Source: Thermoanaerobacterales bacterium UBA4880
GTDB lineage: Bacteria; Bacillota; Thermoanaerobacteria; Thermoanaerobacterales; UBA4877
Assembly: GCA_002399285.1 (NCBI GenBank)
Contig: DHDI01000026.1
Coordinates: 52,461 to 116,460, forward strand
Direction of reading: 5' to 3'
DNA: 64,000 nucleotides
The position numbers and the translations under genes were made by a program. Positions 18,263 through 26,668 of this stretch are shown here, piece by piece. The notes beneath the pieces are model-generated. The model was given only the letters and a program-made list of their open reading frames with translations, did no database searches and had not been told where the DNA came from. Position 1 is the stretch's first letter, and each line of letters opens with the position of its first letter.

Positions 18263-19564
18263 TCATTTGTCTGTTTTATCCTTTGACATTGTGGAAATAT
18301 ATTCGTTATATTCCCGCTTTGTTTCTTCGGCCGCTTCATCAGGGTCCTCCGCATCAAGCACGACCTGACGCAGATGAGTCATAATGATCTCGTCGAGCAT
18401 TTCAAAATGTTCGCTTCTCGGCAGATATTGAGTTTCGTCAATAATGCCGTTTATCTTCTCCATCAGCTTATCGCCGCTGTACAATCCGTTCTGGGATCGA
18501 TATACAGGTATTAAATTAAAATCTTTCAACTTTACCTGTTTTTCCTCGGAAGTGATCTGCTTCAAGAACTTCATGATCATCTGCATTTTTTTGGGATCGT
18601 TCTGTTTAAACACCGAATACGCTATTACCCTTTTTGTTGCCGCAGCATCCGAAGGGTATGAAATAGCGTCAAATTCCGTGTCCGATTTGTCTTTCAATTT
18701 AATTATGTCCGATATATTGCCGGGCATAAAAACAGTTTTCCCATCCTTTATAAATTTATCCCACGCGCTGGATCTATATATTGTACCGTAATTTGAAGTC
18801 AAAAGCCCTCTTTTGCCTAAATTAGAAAAAAACAAATATCCTTCTTTTATCCTGTCAAAATCTGGATTGCCATCCTCATTATAGATCCCTCCGTCTTTGA
18901 ACAGGAGTGGAAGCAGCGTATAATCATCCACATCTATATATCCGCCCAAGGCATATATCTTATCATTTTTCTTTGACTTATTATTTTCTTCCAAATTGGC
19001 CAGCAGGTTATTAAAGTCAGCTACATTGAGCCCCTTTTCTTCATTTAATCCAAAACCGTCCAAAAGATCCTTGTTTGCAAAAAGTACGTCTGATGTGACC
19101 GCCCAAGGTAATCCATAAATATTATCATCTTTGCATACCTGATCCAATACGCCGGGTATATAAGTCTCTTTATTATCGATACACGCATTAAGCGGTTGAA
19201 GGATGCCTTTCGATATATACCAATAGTTGCCTCCTACAGGCGCTATATCCGGATAAGCTTTGGTCATTGCAGCCGACTCAAGCCGAGCATATCCATCCTT
19301 GGCATTTAAGGGGACAAGGTCTATCACCACACCCGGATTCTTTTTCTGAAATCGCGAAATTTCCTCTCTGATCCATGCAAAGCCTGAGGGGTCTTTTGCC
19401 GTAGGATGAGGAAAATCCATCAAAGTAATTATCCCCTGGAATTCCCTTTCCGACTCCGGTACAACATCCACTCTTTTTCTGTAATATTTATATTGAGATG
19501 GCCAATAAATAAGAAATGAGATCAGCAATAGAGAAAAAAACAGGATAAAAGGACGTTTCCACAT
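18263..19564 (-). CDS. membrane-anchored extracellular solute-binding protein (ABC family 1)
   Basis: A 433-residue protein of the sugar-type solute-binding family: a substrate-domain opening (ITLMDFPHPT), IREEISRFQKKNPGVVIDLVPL, YPDIAPVGGNYW, YGLPWAVTSDVLFANKDLL, and FMPGNISDIIKL. The N-terminus has one hydrophobic helix (FILFFSLLLISFLIYWP) without a lipobox Cys, so it is probably held in the membrane by an uncleaved anchor, unlike most Gram-positive lipoprotein binders. No permease or ATPase genes are adjacent, so it may be a sensor or share a transporter encoded elsewhere. ATG 19564 is one of three close starts, chosen for its distance from GAGGG. Confidence 0.85.
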   Translation of the reverse strand: MWKRPFILFFSLLLISFLIYWPSQYKYYRKRVDVVPESEREFQGIITLMDFPHPTAKDPSGFAWIREEISRFQKKNPGVVIDLVPLNAKDGYARLESAAMTKAYPDIAPVGGNYWYISKGILQPLNACIDNKETYIPGVLDQVCKDDNIYGLPWAVTSDVLFANKDLLDGFGLNEEKGLNVADFNNLLANLEENNKSKKNDKIYALGGYIDVDDYTLLPLLFKDGGIYNEDGNPDFDRIKEGYLFFSNLGKRGLLTSNYGTIYRSSAWDKFIKDGKTVFMPGNISDIIKLKDKSDTEFDAISYPSDAAATKRVIAYSVFKQNDPKKMQMIMKFLKQITSEEKQVKLKDFNLIPVYRSQNGLYSGDKLMEKINGIIDETQYLPRSEHFEMLDEIIMTHLRQVVLDAEDPDEAAEETKREYNEYISTMSKDKTDK

Positions 19565-19670
19565 AATCATCATCCCTCTATCCTATTTATATTTTAACCG
19601 TAAAGCATTATTCTAAGAAAATTATAAGCTTTATTTACGACTGTTCACATTACTCTTTCCGCAATCAATC

Positions 19671-20726
19671 CTATTTGGCCAACTGATTCTTCAGATAGTC
19701 TATTTTCTTCACCGGAGACGGGTCCGTGCCGTAAAGTAATGCGAGATAAACGCTGGAATAGTCTCCTATGTAAATCAAAGAAAAGAGCCTGGAGAGTCTG
19801 TTTCCGCCTGCGGCCTGGACTTCGTTTATTTTATAAACCGCATCTTCCGTTATTTCCTTGGTTATCTCCATGCGCTTTTTAATTCTCGGGTTATCCTCAT
19901 TGTCTTCAAGATATACAAAGACAAATTTCTTCAGGAGGTCCTGCGGAAATTCAAAGCCGACGACCTCATTGTGATTGAGTTCGGAAAATACGTTATAGTA
20001 AGCCAGAGCTTTGCCATTTTCACTCATCTGGCCCTTCCACCTCTGTGCGACTATCTCCGTGGTTCCCGTACTGCCATATATTATAGGCAGTCTTCCACAA
20101 AAATCGTCAGCCAGCTGTTTTGCAGTATTATCCTCAAACTTCACATCCGGTTTTAATTGTTCCCTAATATCCCTCAACGTATCTTCGGCATCCCTTATAT
20201 CGTCCGATGGATCATCGGTAATTCCCGCCTTATAAAGGGACATGATGATCGTTACAAAAGATAAACCTATAGCCGCCCTCGGCTGATAACCGGCAGGTAT
20301 GGTGAGCACCGGATATCCGTCAGAGTCAGCCAGTTCCTTTAATTTGCCTCCCGTAGTTATAGCAATTATCTGAGCGCCCTTTTCTTTGGCTTCATAGTAT
20401 GTCGACAGGGTTTCCTCCGTATTGCCTGAGTAACTGCTGGTAATGAACAGAGTGCCGCCATCTACAAAAGCCGGAACATCATATGATCTTATTACCGTTA
20501 TCGGAACAGGCGCAGTGCCTGTGAGATATACTCTCACCAGGTCTCCTCCTATGGCAGAGCCGCCCATACCCGAAATAACCACATTTTTTACATTCGATAC
20601 TGCAAAATTAAATTTCTCGGAGATAGAGAGCGCTTCCTCCATCTGTTCAGGAAGGTGATAAACGGCGTCCAGCATGTCCTCTTTATCAAGTTTGCTGAGC
20701 CTGTCCAAATCATCCAGTTTATTCAT
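19671..20726 (-). CDS. SIS-domain bifunctional phosphoglucose/phosphomannose isomerase
   Basis: A 351-residue protein with two SIS domains, matching the archaeal-type bifunctional PGI/PMI family and not classical Pgi. Motifs are SGMGGSAIGGDLVRVYL near residue 55, FITSSYSGNTEETLSTYYEAK near 98, IYGSTGTTEIVAQRWKGQMSENGK, and FSELNHNEVVGFEFP with the catalytic Glu/His region. It interconverts glucose 6-phosphate and fructose 6-phosphate, and probably mannose 6-phosphate. It begins five bases after the hprK stop, and hprK's last codons supply its ribosome-binding site (AAAGGATGA), so the two are coupled. Confidence 0.9.
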   Translation of the reverse strand: MNKLDDLDRLSKLDKEDMLDAVYHLPEQMEEALSISEKFNFAVSNVKNVVISGMGGSAIGGDLVRVYLTGTAPVPITVIRSYDVPAFVDGGTLFITSSYSGNTEETLSTYYEAKEKGAQIIAITTGGKLKELADSDGYPVLTIPAGYQPRAAIGLSFVTIIMSLYKAGITDDPSDDIRDAEDTLRDIREQLKPDVKFEDNTAKQLADDFCGRLPIIYGSTGTTEIVAQRWKGQMSENGKALAYYNVFSELNHNEVVGFEFPQDLLKKFVFVYLEDNEDNPRIKKRMEITKEITEDAVYKINEVQAAGGNRLSRLFSLIYIGDYSSVYLALLYGTDPSPVKKIDYLKNQLAK

Positions 20727-20731
20727 GCAAA

Positions 20732-21661
20732 TCATCCTTTCTGCTGCTTAGTTAATTTTTCCAAAAGTCGATCGTCAAATTCCTTGGCCGCATTGTAACC
20801 CATGTCCTTCTGCCGTTGATTCATAGCGGCGACCTCCACTATGATTGCCAAATTGCGGCCGGGTTTAACGGGGATGGTCAGCTTGGGTTTTTTTACTCCG
20901 AGCATCTCCATATACTCGTCATCCATACCTACCCTCTCATAAAATTTGTCCTCATTCCATTGTTCAAGTTGTATGACCAGGTCTATGGTTTTTGACTGCC
21001 GGATGGCTCCCACACCGTACAATGTCCTTATGTCCAGTATGCCTATCCCCCTGATCTCGATATAATATCGAATGAGATCGGGAGAAGTGCCAGTGAGGGT
21101 ATGTTCGTCAGTCAGCTTAATTTCAACGGCATCATCGGCAACTAGTCTGTGACCCCTCTTGATAAGCTCCAAAGAGGTCTCGCTTTTACCTATACCGCTC
21201 TGCCCCAGCAGGAGTATACCTGCGCCGTACACATCCACCAGATCACCGTGAATAGTTATGGCCGGAGCAAGCATATCGTTTAAATAATTATACAGGCTGT
21301 ATATGAGATGCGTGGTCGACTCCTTGGACCTAAAGAGCGGCCTTCTATACTTTACTGCTGCATCTTTGATTTCCTGCGGAACATCTAGGTTTCTGGAGAC
21401 TATGGCACAGGGGAAGGCAAATTTGAAAAGTTCGTCGGCTCTTTTTTTTCTTGTGTCGAGGTCCAGCCTCAGAAAATAAGTGACCTCAGCTTTGCCTATG
21501 ACCTGCACTCTCTCATAGCCAAAATAGTCATAAAAACCTGCCAGCTCAATGCCCGGCCGATTCACATCGGCAGACTCAATGGAAATGCTCTCATCATAGT
21601 TGTCATTTATTACTTCCAGTTTTAAATCCTCCGCAAGTTTAGTTACAGAAATCCTGTCCAT
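20732..21661 (-). CDS. hprK: HPr kinase/phosphorylase
   Basis: HprK phosphorylates HPr on Ser46 in response to glycolytic intermediates and reverses the reaction when phosphate is high; it drives carbon catabolite repression in Firmicutes. The 309-residue product has the Walker A motif LGQSGIGKSETSLEL, GHRLVADDAVEIK, and the signature EIRGIGILDIRTLYGVGA. C-terminal KLTIPVKPGRNLAIIVEVAA fits the family. Located between uvrC (about 50 bases upstream) and the sugar isomerase (coupled downstream), which links catabolite control to hexose phosphate metabolism. Confidence 0.97.
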   Translation of the reverse strand: MDRISVTKLAEDLKLEVINDNYDESISIESADVNRPGIELAGFYDYFGYERVQVIGKAEVTYFLRLDLDTRKKRADELFKFAFPCAIVSRNLDVPQEIKDAAVKYRRPLFRSKESTTHLIYSLYNYLNDMLAPAITIHGDLVDVYGAGILLLGQSGIGKSETSLELIKRGHRLVADDAVEIKLTDEHTLTGTSPDLIRYYIEIRGIGILDIRTLYGVGAIRQSKTIDLVIQLEQWNEDKFYERVGMDDEYMEMLGVKKPKLTIPVKPGRNLAIIVEVAAMNQRQKDMGYNAAKEFDDRLLEKLTKQQKG

Positions 21662-21714
21662 CTTTATCCTCCTCGGACATATTCATAACATATGGTCGTA
21701 AAATGCTCCGCACA

Positions 21715-23592
21715 CTATTTTGAGCCTGCGAAATAATTATACACCTGCTCTGCTGCTTTTGCATTCATTGAAGGTACCTTTTTTAGCTCTTCCACATTTG
21801 CCTTGCTCACGGCTTCAGCCGAGCCAAAATACTTTAAAAGTTCGTTTCGCCTCGTCTTACCTATTCCAGAGATATCATCAAGCACAGACTTGACTTCCTG
21901 CTTTTGTCTCAGATACCTATGATAGTTTATGGCAAATCTATGGGCTTCATTCTGAATGGCCGTTATCAGTCTGAATGCATTACTATTCATAGGTATATTG
22001 ATCTCTTTGTTATTATAAATGAGCCCTCTGGTCCTGTGCCTGTCATCCTTGACCATGCCGCATACGGGTATATCAAAGCCCACCTCATTTAAAACCTGTC
22101 GGCATACGTTGATCTGTCCTCTGCCGCCGTCCACCATGATAAGATCGGGAAAAGTCGTGAACTTGCCTTCTTCGGGGTCGATCCCTTCGCTCTTTAACTT
22201 CTCCGCCTCTTCTATACTGTGGACAAACCTGCGTTCAATGACCTCCATCATACTGGAATAATCGTTTGGCCCTGTGACAGTCTTTATCTTGAATCTTCTA
22301 TAGTCGCTGTTCTTGGACTGACCGTTTTCAAATACTATCATTGACGCCACCGAATTGGTCCCTTGAATATTGGAAATATCATAAGCTTCGATCCGATATG
22401 GTTTGTCGCTCAATTCCAGATAGTCCATCAGTTCTCCGAGGGCTTCCTTTGAGGACTGCATATCGTTTCTCAACCTCTCTCTGTAATTCTCCAGCATATC
22501 CTTGGCATTCTTTTCGACCATATTTACAAAATCCTTCTTTTCTCCTCTTTTGGGAACAGTCATCCTTACATTAGTGCCTCTTTTTGCGGACAGCCAATCC
22601 CCTATCAATTTCAGTTCGTCTATTTCTTCCTGTATCACCACCTCTGCAGGTACATGCGAGATGTTGGAATAAAACTGTTCGACGAATTGAGTCAAGGTCT
22701 CTTTGATATTTTCCCCGTCTATGCCGCTGAAAAAAAAGTGTTCCCGGTCTACCAACTTGCCCTCCCTTACAAAGAACACCTGTATGCACAGGTCTTTATC
22801 CGAGAAGTGATAGCTTATGATATCCATATCCTTCTCCCGAGTCTTAAAGACCTTCTGTCCACAGCTGATCTTCTTAATGGATTCGATTTGATCACGTAGC
22901 TCCATGGCCTTCTCAAACTCCAAGCTTTTTACATGATTCTCCATCTTTTCCTGAAGTATGGCTATCAGCCGATCTTGATGTCCCTCCAGAAACTCGCATA
23001 TTTCACGGCACATCGCAACATAGTCATCCTTGCTTATTCTGCCGGTGCAGGGGGCCTTGCATTCGCCTATATAATAATAGAGGCATTCCCTTATCTTTCC
23101 CATCCGGTCCTCTATATTTATATTGCAAGTCCTGACGGGATACATACGTTTTAAAATGTTCACAGTCTCTTTGGTCGCATAGGCGCTGGCATACGGCCCA
23201 AAATACTTTGCTCCGTCATGACTCACCTTGCGTGTTACAAAGACTCTCGGATAATCCTCGTTCATTGTGATCTTTATATATGGGTAACTCTTATCGTCTT
23301 TAAGCGATATATTGTATTTGGGCCGGTATTTTTTTATAAGGTTGCACTCCAGGATAAGCGCTTCCATTTCATTGTCAGTGATTATATATTCCAGATCATA
23401 TATATGGTTCACCATAGATTTTACTTTGGGAAGCTGGCTTTTTGTGTTGTGAAAATACTGTCTTACCCTGTTTTTTAGTATCTTTGCCTTACCAATATAT
23501 ATTATATTCCCCTGTTCATCCTTCATTATATAGACCCCCGGCTGTGCCGGGAGGACCTTGAGTCTTTCAGCTATCCGAGGAGTCAGTTCCAT
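21715..23592 (-). CDS. uvrC: excinuclease ABC subunit C
   Basis: UvrC makes both incisions in nucleotide excision repair. The 625-residue product has an N-terminal GIY-YIG nuclease (PGVYIMKDEQGNIIYIGKAK), a Cys-rich stretch (CLYYYIGECKAPC) typical of UvrC proteins reported to carry an Fe-S cluster, a UVR motif near residue 210 (EFEKAMELRDQIESI), the RNase H-like second nuclease (VDGGRGQINVC, then RHRTRGLIY), and a C-terminal helix-hairpin-helix (LDDISGIGKTRRNELLKYFGS). Complete. uvrA and uvrB are 3-6 kb away on the same strand. Confidence 0.98.
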   Translation of the reverse strand: MELTPRIAERLKVLPAQPGVYIMKDEQGNIIYIGKAKILKNRVRQYFHNTKSQLPKVKSMVNHIYDLEYIITDNEMEALILECNLIKKYRPKYNISLKDDKSYPYIKITMNEDYPRVFVTRKVSHDGAKYFGPYASAYATKETVNILKRMYPVRTCNINIEDRMGKIRECLYYYIGECKAPCTGRISKDDYVAMCREICEFLEGHQDRLIAILQEKMENHVKSLEFEKAMELRDQIESIKKISCGQKVFKTREKDMDIISYHFSDKDLCIQVFFVREGKLVDREHFFFSGIDGENIKETLTQFVEQFYSNISHVPAEVVIQEEIDELKLIGDWLSAKRGTNVRMTVPKRGEKKDFVNMVEKNAKDMLENYRERLRNDMQSSKEALGELMDYLELSDKPYRIEAYDISNIQGTNSVASMIVFENGQSKNSDYRRFKIKTVTGPNDYSSMMEVIERRFVHSIEEAEKLKSEGIDPEEGKFTTFPDLIMVDGGRGQINVCRQVLNEVGFDIPVCGMVKDDRHRTRGLIYNNKEINIPMNSNAFRLITAIQNEAHRFAINYHRYLRQKQEVKSVLDDISGIGKTRRNELLKYFGSAEAVSKANVEELKKVPSMNAKAAEQVYNYFAGSK

Positions 23593-23674
23593 TTATCATC
23601 ACCTGTATATAAGTATACACCATACTCAATATGATACTTCAATTAATTGAAAATGTCTTGATGTCATGGTCATA

Positions 23675-25063
23675 CTATTTCAAATATTCGCTGATGATGT
23701 GCCTTGCTATCGGTGCGGCTACCTTTCCGCCGCTGCCGCCGTTTTCCACTATCACCGCAACCACTATCTGCGGGTCGTCGGCGGGAGCAAATCCTATGAA
23801 CCATGCATGGGATTGCTTGCCGGCCACTTCCGCCGTCCCCGTCTTGCCGGCCACCGTTATGCCGGAAATACGGGCGGCAGTTCCGGTACCCTTTTTAACT
23901 ACGTTCACCATCATATCTTTTATCTGTTGTGCGGTCGTTTCGGATATGGGCAATAAATATGTCTCATCCTGTCTATTATAATTTACCTTGCCCTCCGAGT
24001 CCGCAATGCCCTTTACTATATATGGATGCATGATGTGTCCGTCATTTGCCACCGCCGACGCGACCATGGCCATCTGCAGGGGACTTGCCAGCACGTCGGC
24101 CTGGCCTATCGATGACAGCGCCAGCTCTCTCTTGCTTGACGGGCCCGGATAGACGCTGGTCTTTATTGGCAGGTCAAAGTCAAGATTTTTATTAAAACCG
24201 AACTTTCCCGCATATTCTTCCATATCTTTTGCGCCCAGCCTCAGCCCCAGATTGATAAACGTAGAGTTACATGATACCTCAACTGCCCTGTTGATATCAA
24301 TATTGCCATGAGCGGTACCGTTATAATCTTTTATTTTCAAACCGTCTACATCGGTGGAGCCTGTGCAGTGAAATGTCAAATCATACAGATCGTCTATATT
24401 CTCCAACGATGCGGATAACGGTATTATTTTAAATACCGATCCCGGAGGATACAGACCCTGTACCGCCCTGTTGAATAATGGGCTGTTTTTCCCTGATTTA
24501 AGCTCCTCCCAATCCTTATCTATGTCATCGGGGTCGAATCCCGGTGACGAAACCAAAGCCAATATTTCCCCGGTCTTTGGGTTCAAGGCCACGGCGGCGC
24601 CTTTTTCCCCGCCAAACGCATCATATGCCGTTTCCTGAAGGTCACTGTCTATCGTAAGTATTACGTCATATCCCCTGCCCTTTATACCTAGTATATCCTG
24701 CTTAAAGAGGGTAAGAGGGTCCTTCGTCTTCATTCCCAGCAGTTCTTTATTATATGCCGCTTCAATGCCGGCTCTCCCATATTGCTTATTGTTATAGCCG
24801 ATCAAGGGTCCTATGGACGCCCCACCGTGATATACCCTGCTTTTTTTATTACCCTCGGTAACCGTTTCAGCTATGGCCTTGCCGTTTCTGTCGACTATAT
24901 TTCCTCTGGTCACCTTATTTTCTTCTTCCCATAACCTCCTGTTATAGTCCGATGTCAAAAGGGTGTCCTTTGTAAAAATTTCAAAATACAGAAGGTATCC
25001 GATCAATAATGAGAACAGCAGCACCGTGGATATCAAGACGTTCCTTATGTTTCTTTTCATCAT
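23675..25063 (-). CDS. class B penicillin-binding protein (PbpA/FtsI-like transpeptidase)
   Basis: A 462-residue peptidoglycan transpeptidase with one N-terminal membrane anchor (VLISTVLLFSLLIGYLLYF). The active-site motifs are SxxK in YPPGSVFKIIP, SxN in VSCNSTFINLG, and KTG in VAGKTGTAEVAG. It is short compared with FtsI or SpoVD and lacks PASTA repeats, resembling PbpA of actinobacteria and clostridia. It overlaps the FtsW/RodA gene by four bases (ATGA) and an FHA gene precedes that, the fha-rodA-pbpA arrangement. It should pair with the FtsW/RodA glycosyltransferase for growth or division. Confidence 0.93.
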   Translation of the reverse strand: MMKRNIRNVLISTVLLFSLLIGYLLYFEIFTKDTLLTSDYNRRLWEEENKVTRGNIVDRNGKAIAETVTEGNKKSRVYHGGASIGPLIGYNNKQYGRAGIEAAYNKELLGMKTKDPLTLFKQDILGIKGRGYDVILTIDSDLQETAYDAFGGEKGAAVALNPKTGEILALVSSPGFDPDDIDKDWEELKSGKNSPLFNRAVQGLYPPGSVFKIIPLSASLENIDDLYDLTFHCTGSTDVDGLKIKDYNGTAHGNIDINRAVEVSCNSTFINLGLRLGAKDMEEYAGKFGFNKNLDFDLPIKTSVYPGPSSKRELALSSIGQADVLASPLQMAMVASAVANDGHIMHPYIVKGIADSEGKVNYNRQDETYLLPISETTAQQIKDMMVNVVKKGTGTAARISGITVAGKTGTAEVAGKQSHAWFIGFAPADDPQIVVAVIVENGGSGGKVAAPIARHIISEYLK

Positions 25064-26268
25064 TGCACCTCTCCTATACTGAGGGAATTCATTATGCCCA
25101 GAAGGCAGAAACTGGTAAGTATGGAGCTCCCGCCGTAACTTACAAACGGCAGGGTAACACCTGTGAGAGGTATGAACTTAGTGACCCCTCCGATGATGAT
25201 AAAAGTCTGAAAAGCAAGCATGGACGATATGCCCGTAAGTAAAAGCTGTTTTGAAGCGTTATTCGATGCCATGGCGCTTAGAAATGCTCTCACAAAAATC
25301 AGAAGATATATAATGATGACCGCCAGGCCTACCAAGAGCCCGAATTCCTCCACCATTATTGAAAATATGAGGTCAGTAGCTACCGCAGGGATGTATTCCG
25401 GGTGACCCAGTCCCAGACCCGATCCGAAAAGCCCCCCCGCGCCTATGGCAAACAGGGACTGTACGATCTGATAGCTCTTGCCGGGAACATCCAGCCATGG
25501 ATTGAGCCACGCGTCAAATCTCACCCGCACATGGGCAAAAATGAGGTAGCTGGCTACGGCGCCGACCGCAAGCATGGCCAGGCCGATCGCCGGATATGCG
25601 GGTTTGCCTGTGGCCGTGTAGACAAACACTATGCCCGTGAGAAAGAAAATGATTGCCGTGCCCAGATCTTTTTGTATAAAAAGCAGTAAAACGACCATGA
25701 GTACGAATCCAGTATATATAAGCACATCCCTCGGCTGCTTGTGATCCTTTAAAAATGATGCCGATGCCAAGCAAAATAATATCTTTACAAACTCAGAGGG
25801 CTGAAACTGAATGCCCTTGATCATGAGCCAGTTGGTCGAACCGCCGTGCTCCTTGCCGAATATTATTGTGACGGCCAGCAGTACCAATGAAAGAAGGGCG
25901 ATTATTTTATAACCGTTCATCATGTGCCCATAATACTTGAACAAAAATGTTATCACGATGAATACGGCGATTCCACCCGCGATCCATATAAATTGCCGGT
26001 AAGCCAACTCCTCATCGACCCGGTATATCATCACAAGACCTATACCGCAGAGGAAATTGCTCAACAGAAAAAGCATTGCATCGCCATTTAAAGCAAAGAT
26101 ACGCATCGTGATAAAACCTATAGTTATAATAGCCATATATCCCAGCCCCATGTATATCGGCTTGGGGTCGAATGGAGTACTTCTTAAGGCAAGCAGCAAA
26201 AAACATATAATAAGAAACAGGTACAAAGTAAAAAGCATAACCCTGTAATACCTGGAAGCTTTCGTCAT
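25060..26268 (-). CDS. FtsW/RodA/SpoVE family peptidoglycan polymerase
   Basis: A 402-residue multi-pass membrane protein of the SEDS family that polymerises glycan strands from lipid II. Family marks: KEHGGSTNWLMIKGIQFQPSE, LIFSIMVEEFGLLVG, GGVTKFIPLTGVTLPFVSYGGSS, and the Arg/Asp-rich loop around YQIVQSLFAIGAGGLFGSG. Ten or so hydrophobic segments can be counted. It lies between an FHA gene and its likely transpeptidase partner. FtsW, RodA and SpoVE cannot be told apart from this alone; coupling to a PbpA-like PBP leans towards a RodA-like role. Confidence 0.94.
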   Translation of the reverse strand: MTKASRYYRVMLFTLYLFLIICFLLLALRSTPFDPKPIYMGLGYMAIITIGFITMRIFALNGDAMLFLLSNFLCGIGLVMIYRVDEELAYRQFIWIAGGIAVFIVITFLFKYYGHMMNGYKIIALLSLVLLAVTIIFGKEHGGSTNWLMIKGIQFQPSEFVKILFCLASASFLKDHKQPRDVLIYTGFVLMVVLLLFIQKDLGTAIIFFLTGIVFVYTATGKPAYPAIGLAMLAVGAVASYLIFAHVRVRFDAWLNPWLDVPGKSYQIVQSLFAIGAGGLFGSGLGLGHPEYIPAVATDLIFSIMVEEFGLLVGLAVIIIYLLIFVRAFLSAMASNNASKQLLLTGISSMLAFQTFIIIGGVTKFIPLTGVTLPFVSYGGSSILTSFCLLGIMNSLSIGEVQ

Positions 26269-26272
26269 ATAA

Positions 26273-26665
26273 TCAGCTCCTATATGTCAGTTTTATCGGG
26301 CCGAATGCAATTATGTCCCCGTCGCTTAACTTCTTCCTCTTTTTGATGATCCTGCCGTTTACCCTCGTCCCGTTCGAACTCTTTAAGTCTTCTATATAAA
26401 AACCTCGCCAATTTTTAGTAATACCCGCATGTTTTAAGGAAACAAACTGATTGTTCAACACTATATCACAATCGCCTTCCCTACCGATGACCGTATCTCC
26501 CTTCAGTTCATACCTGGTTTTTCCGTCATCGTCGGCGATCAAGCAGGCCGACGCCTTCTCTCCATACCATCCTGTCAGCCTTATTATCTGTATCGTATCA
26601 AACAGGAAAGAGTAGACCAAGGATGCCAGTACCCATTTAAATAGACCTGCCAAAAATTCATACAT
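26273..26665 (-). CDS. FHA-domain protein with N-terminal membrane segment
   Basis: A 130-residue protein. An N-terminal hydrophobic stretch (LFKWVLASLVYSFLFDTIQI) probably anchors it to the membrane. Residues ~60-125 form an FHA phosphothreonine-binding domain with the conserved GREGDCDIVLNN, FVSLKHAGI and SSNGTRVNGR. FHA proteins read Ser/Thr kinase signals; next to SEDS and PBP genes it likely couples kinase signalling to wall synthesis, as FhaB does in actinobacteria. Only four bases separate it from the FtsW/RodA gene. No Ser/Thr kinase is in the window. Confidence 0.9.
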   Translation of the reverse strand: MYEFLAGLFKWVLASLVYSFLFDTIQIIRLTGWYGEKASACLIADDDGKTRYELKGDTVIGREGDCDIVLNNQFVSLKHAGITKNWRGFYIEDLKSSNGTRVNGRIIKKRKKLSDGDIIAFGPIKLTYRS

Positions 26666-26668
26666 AGG

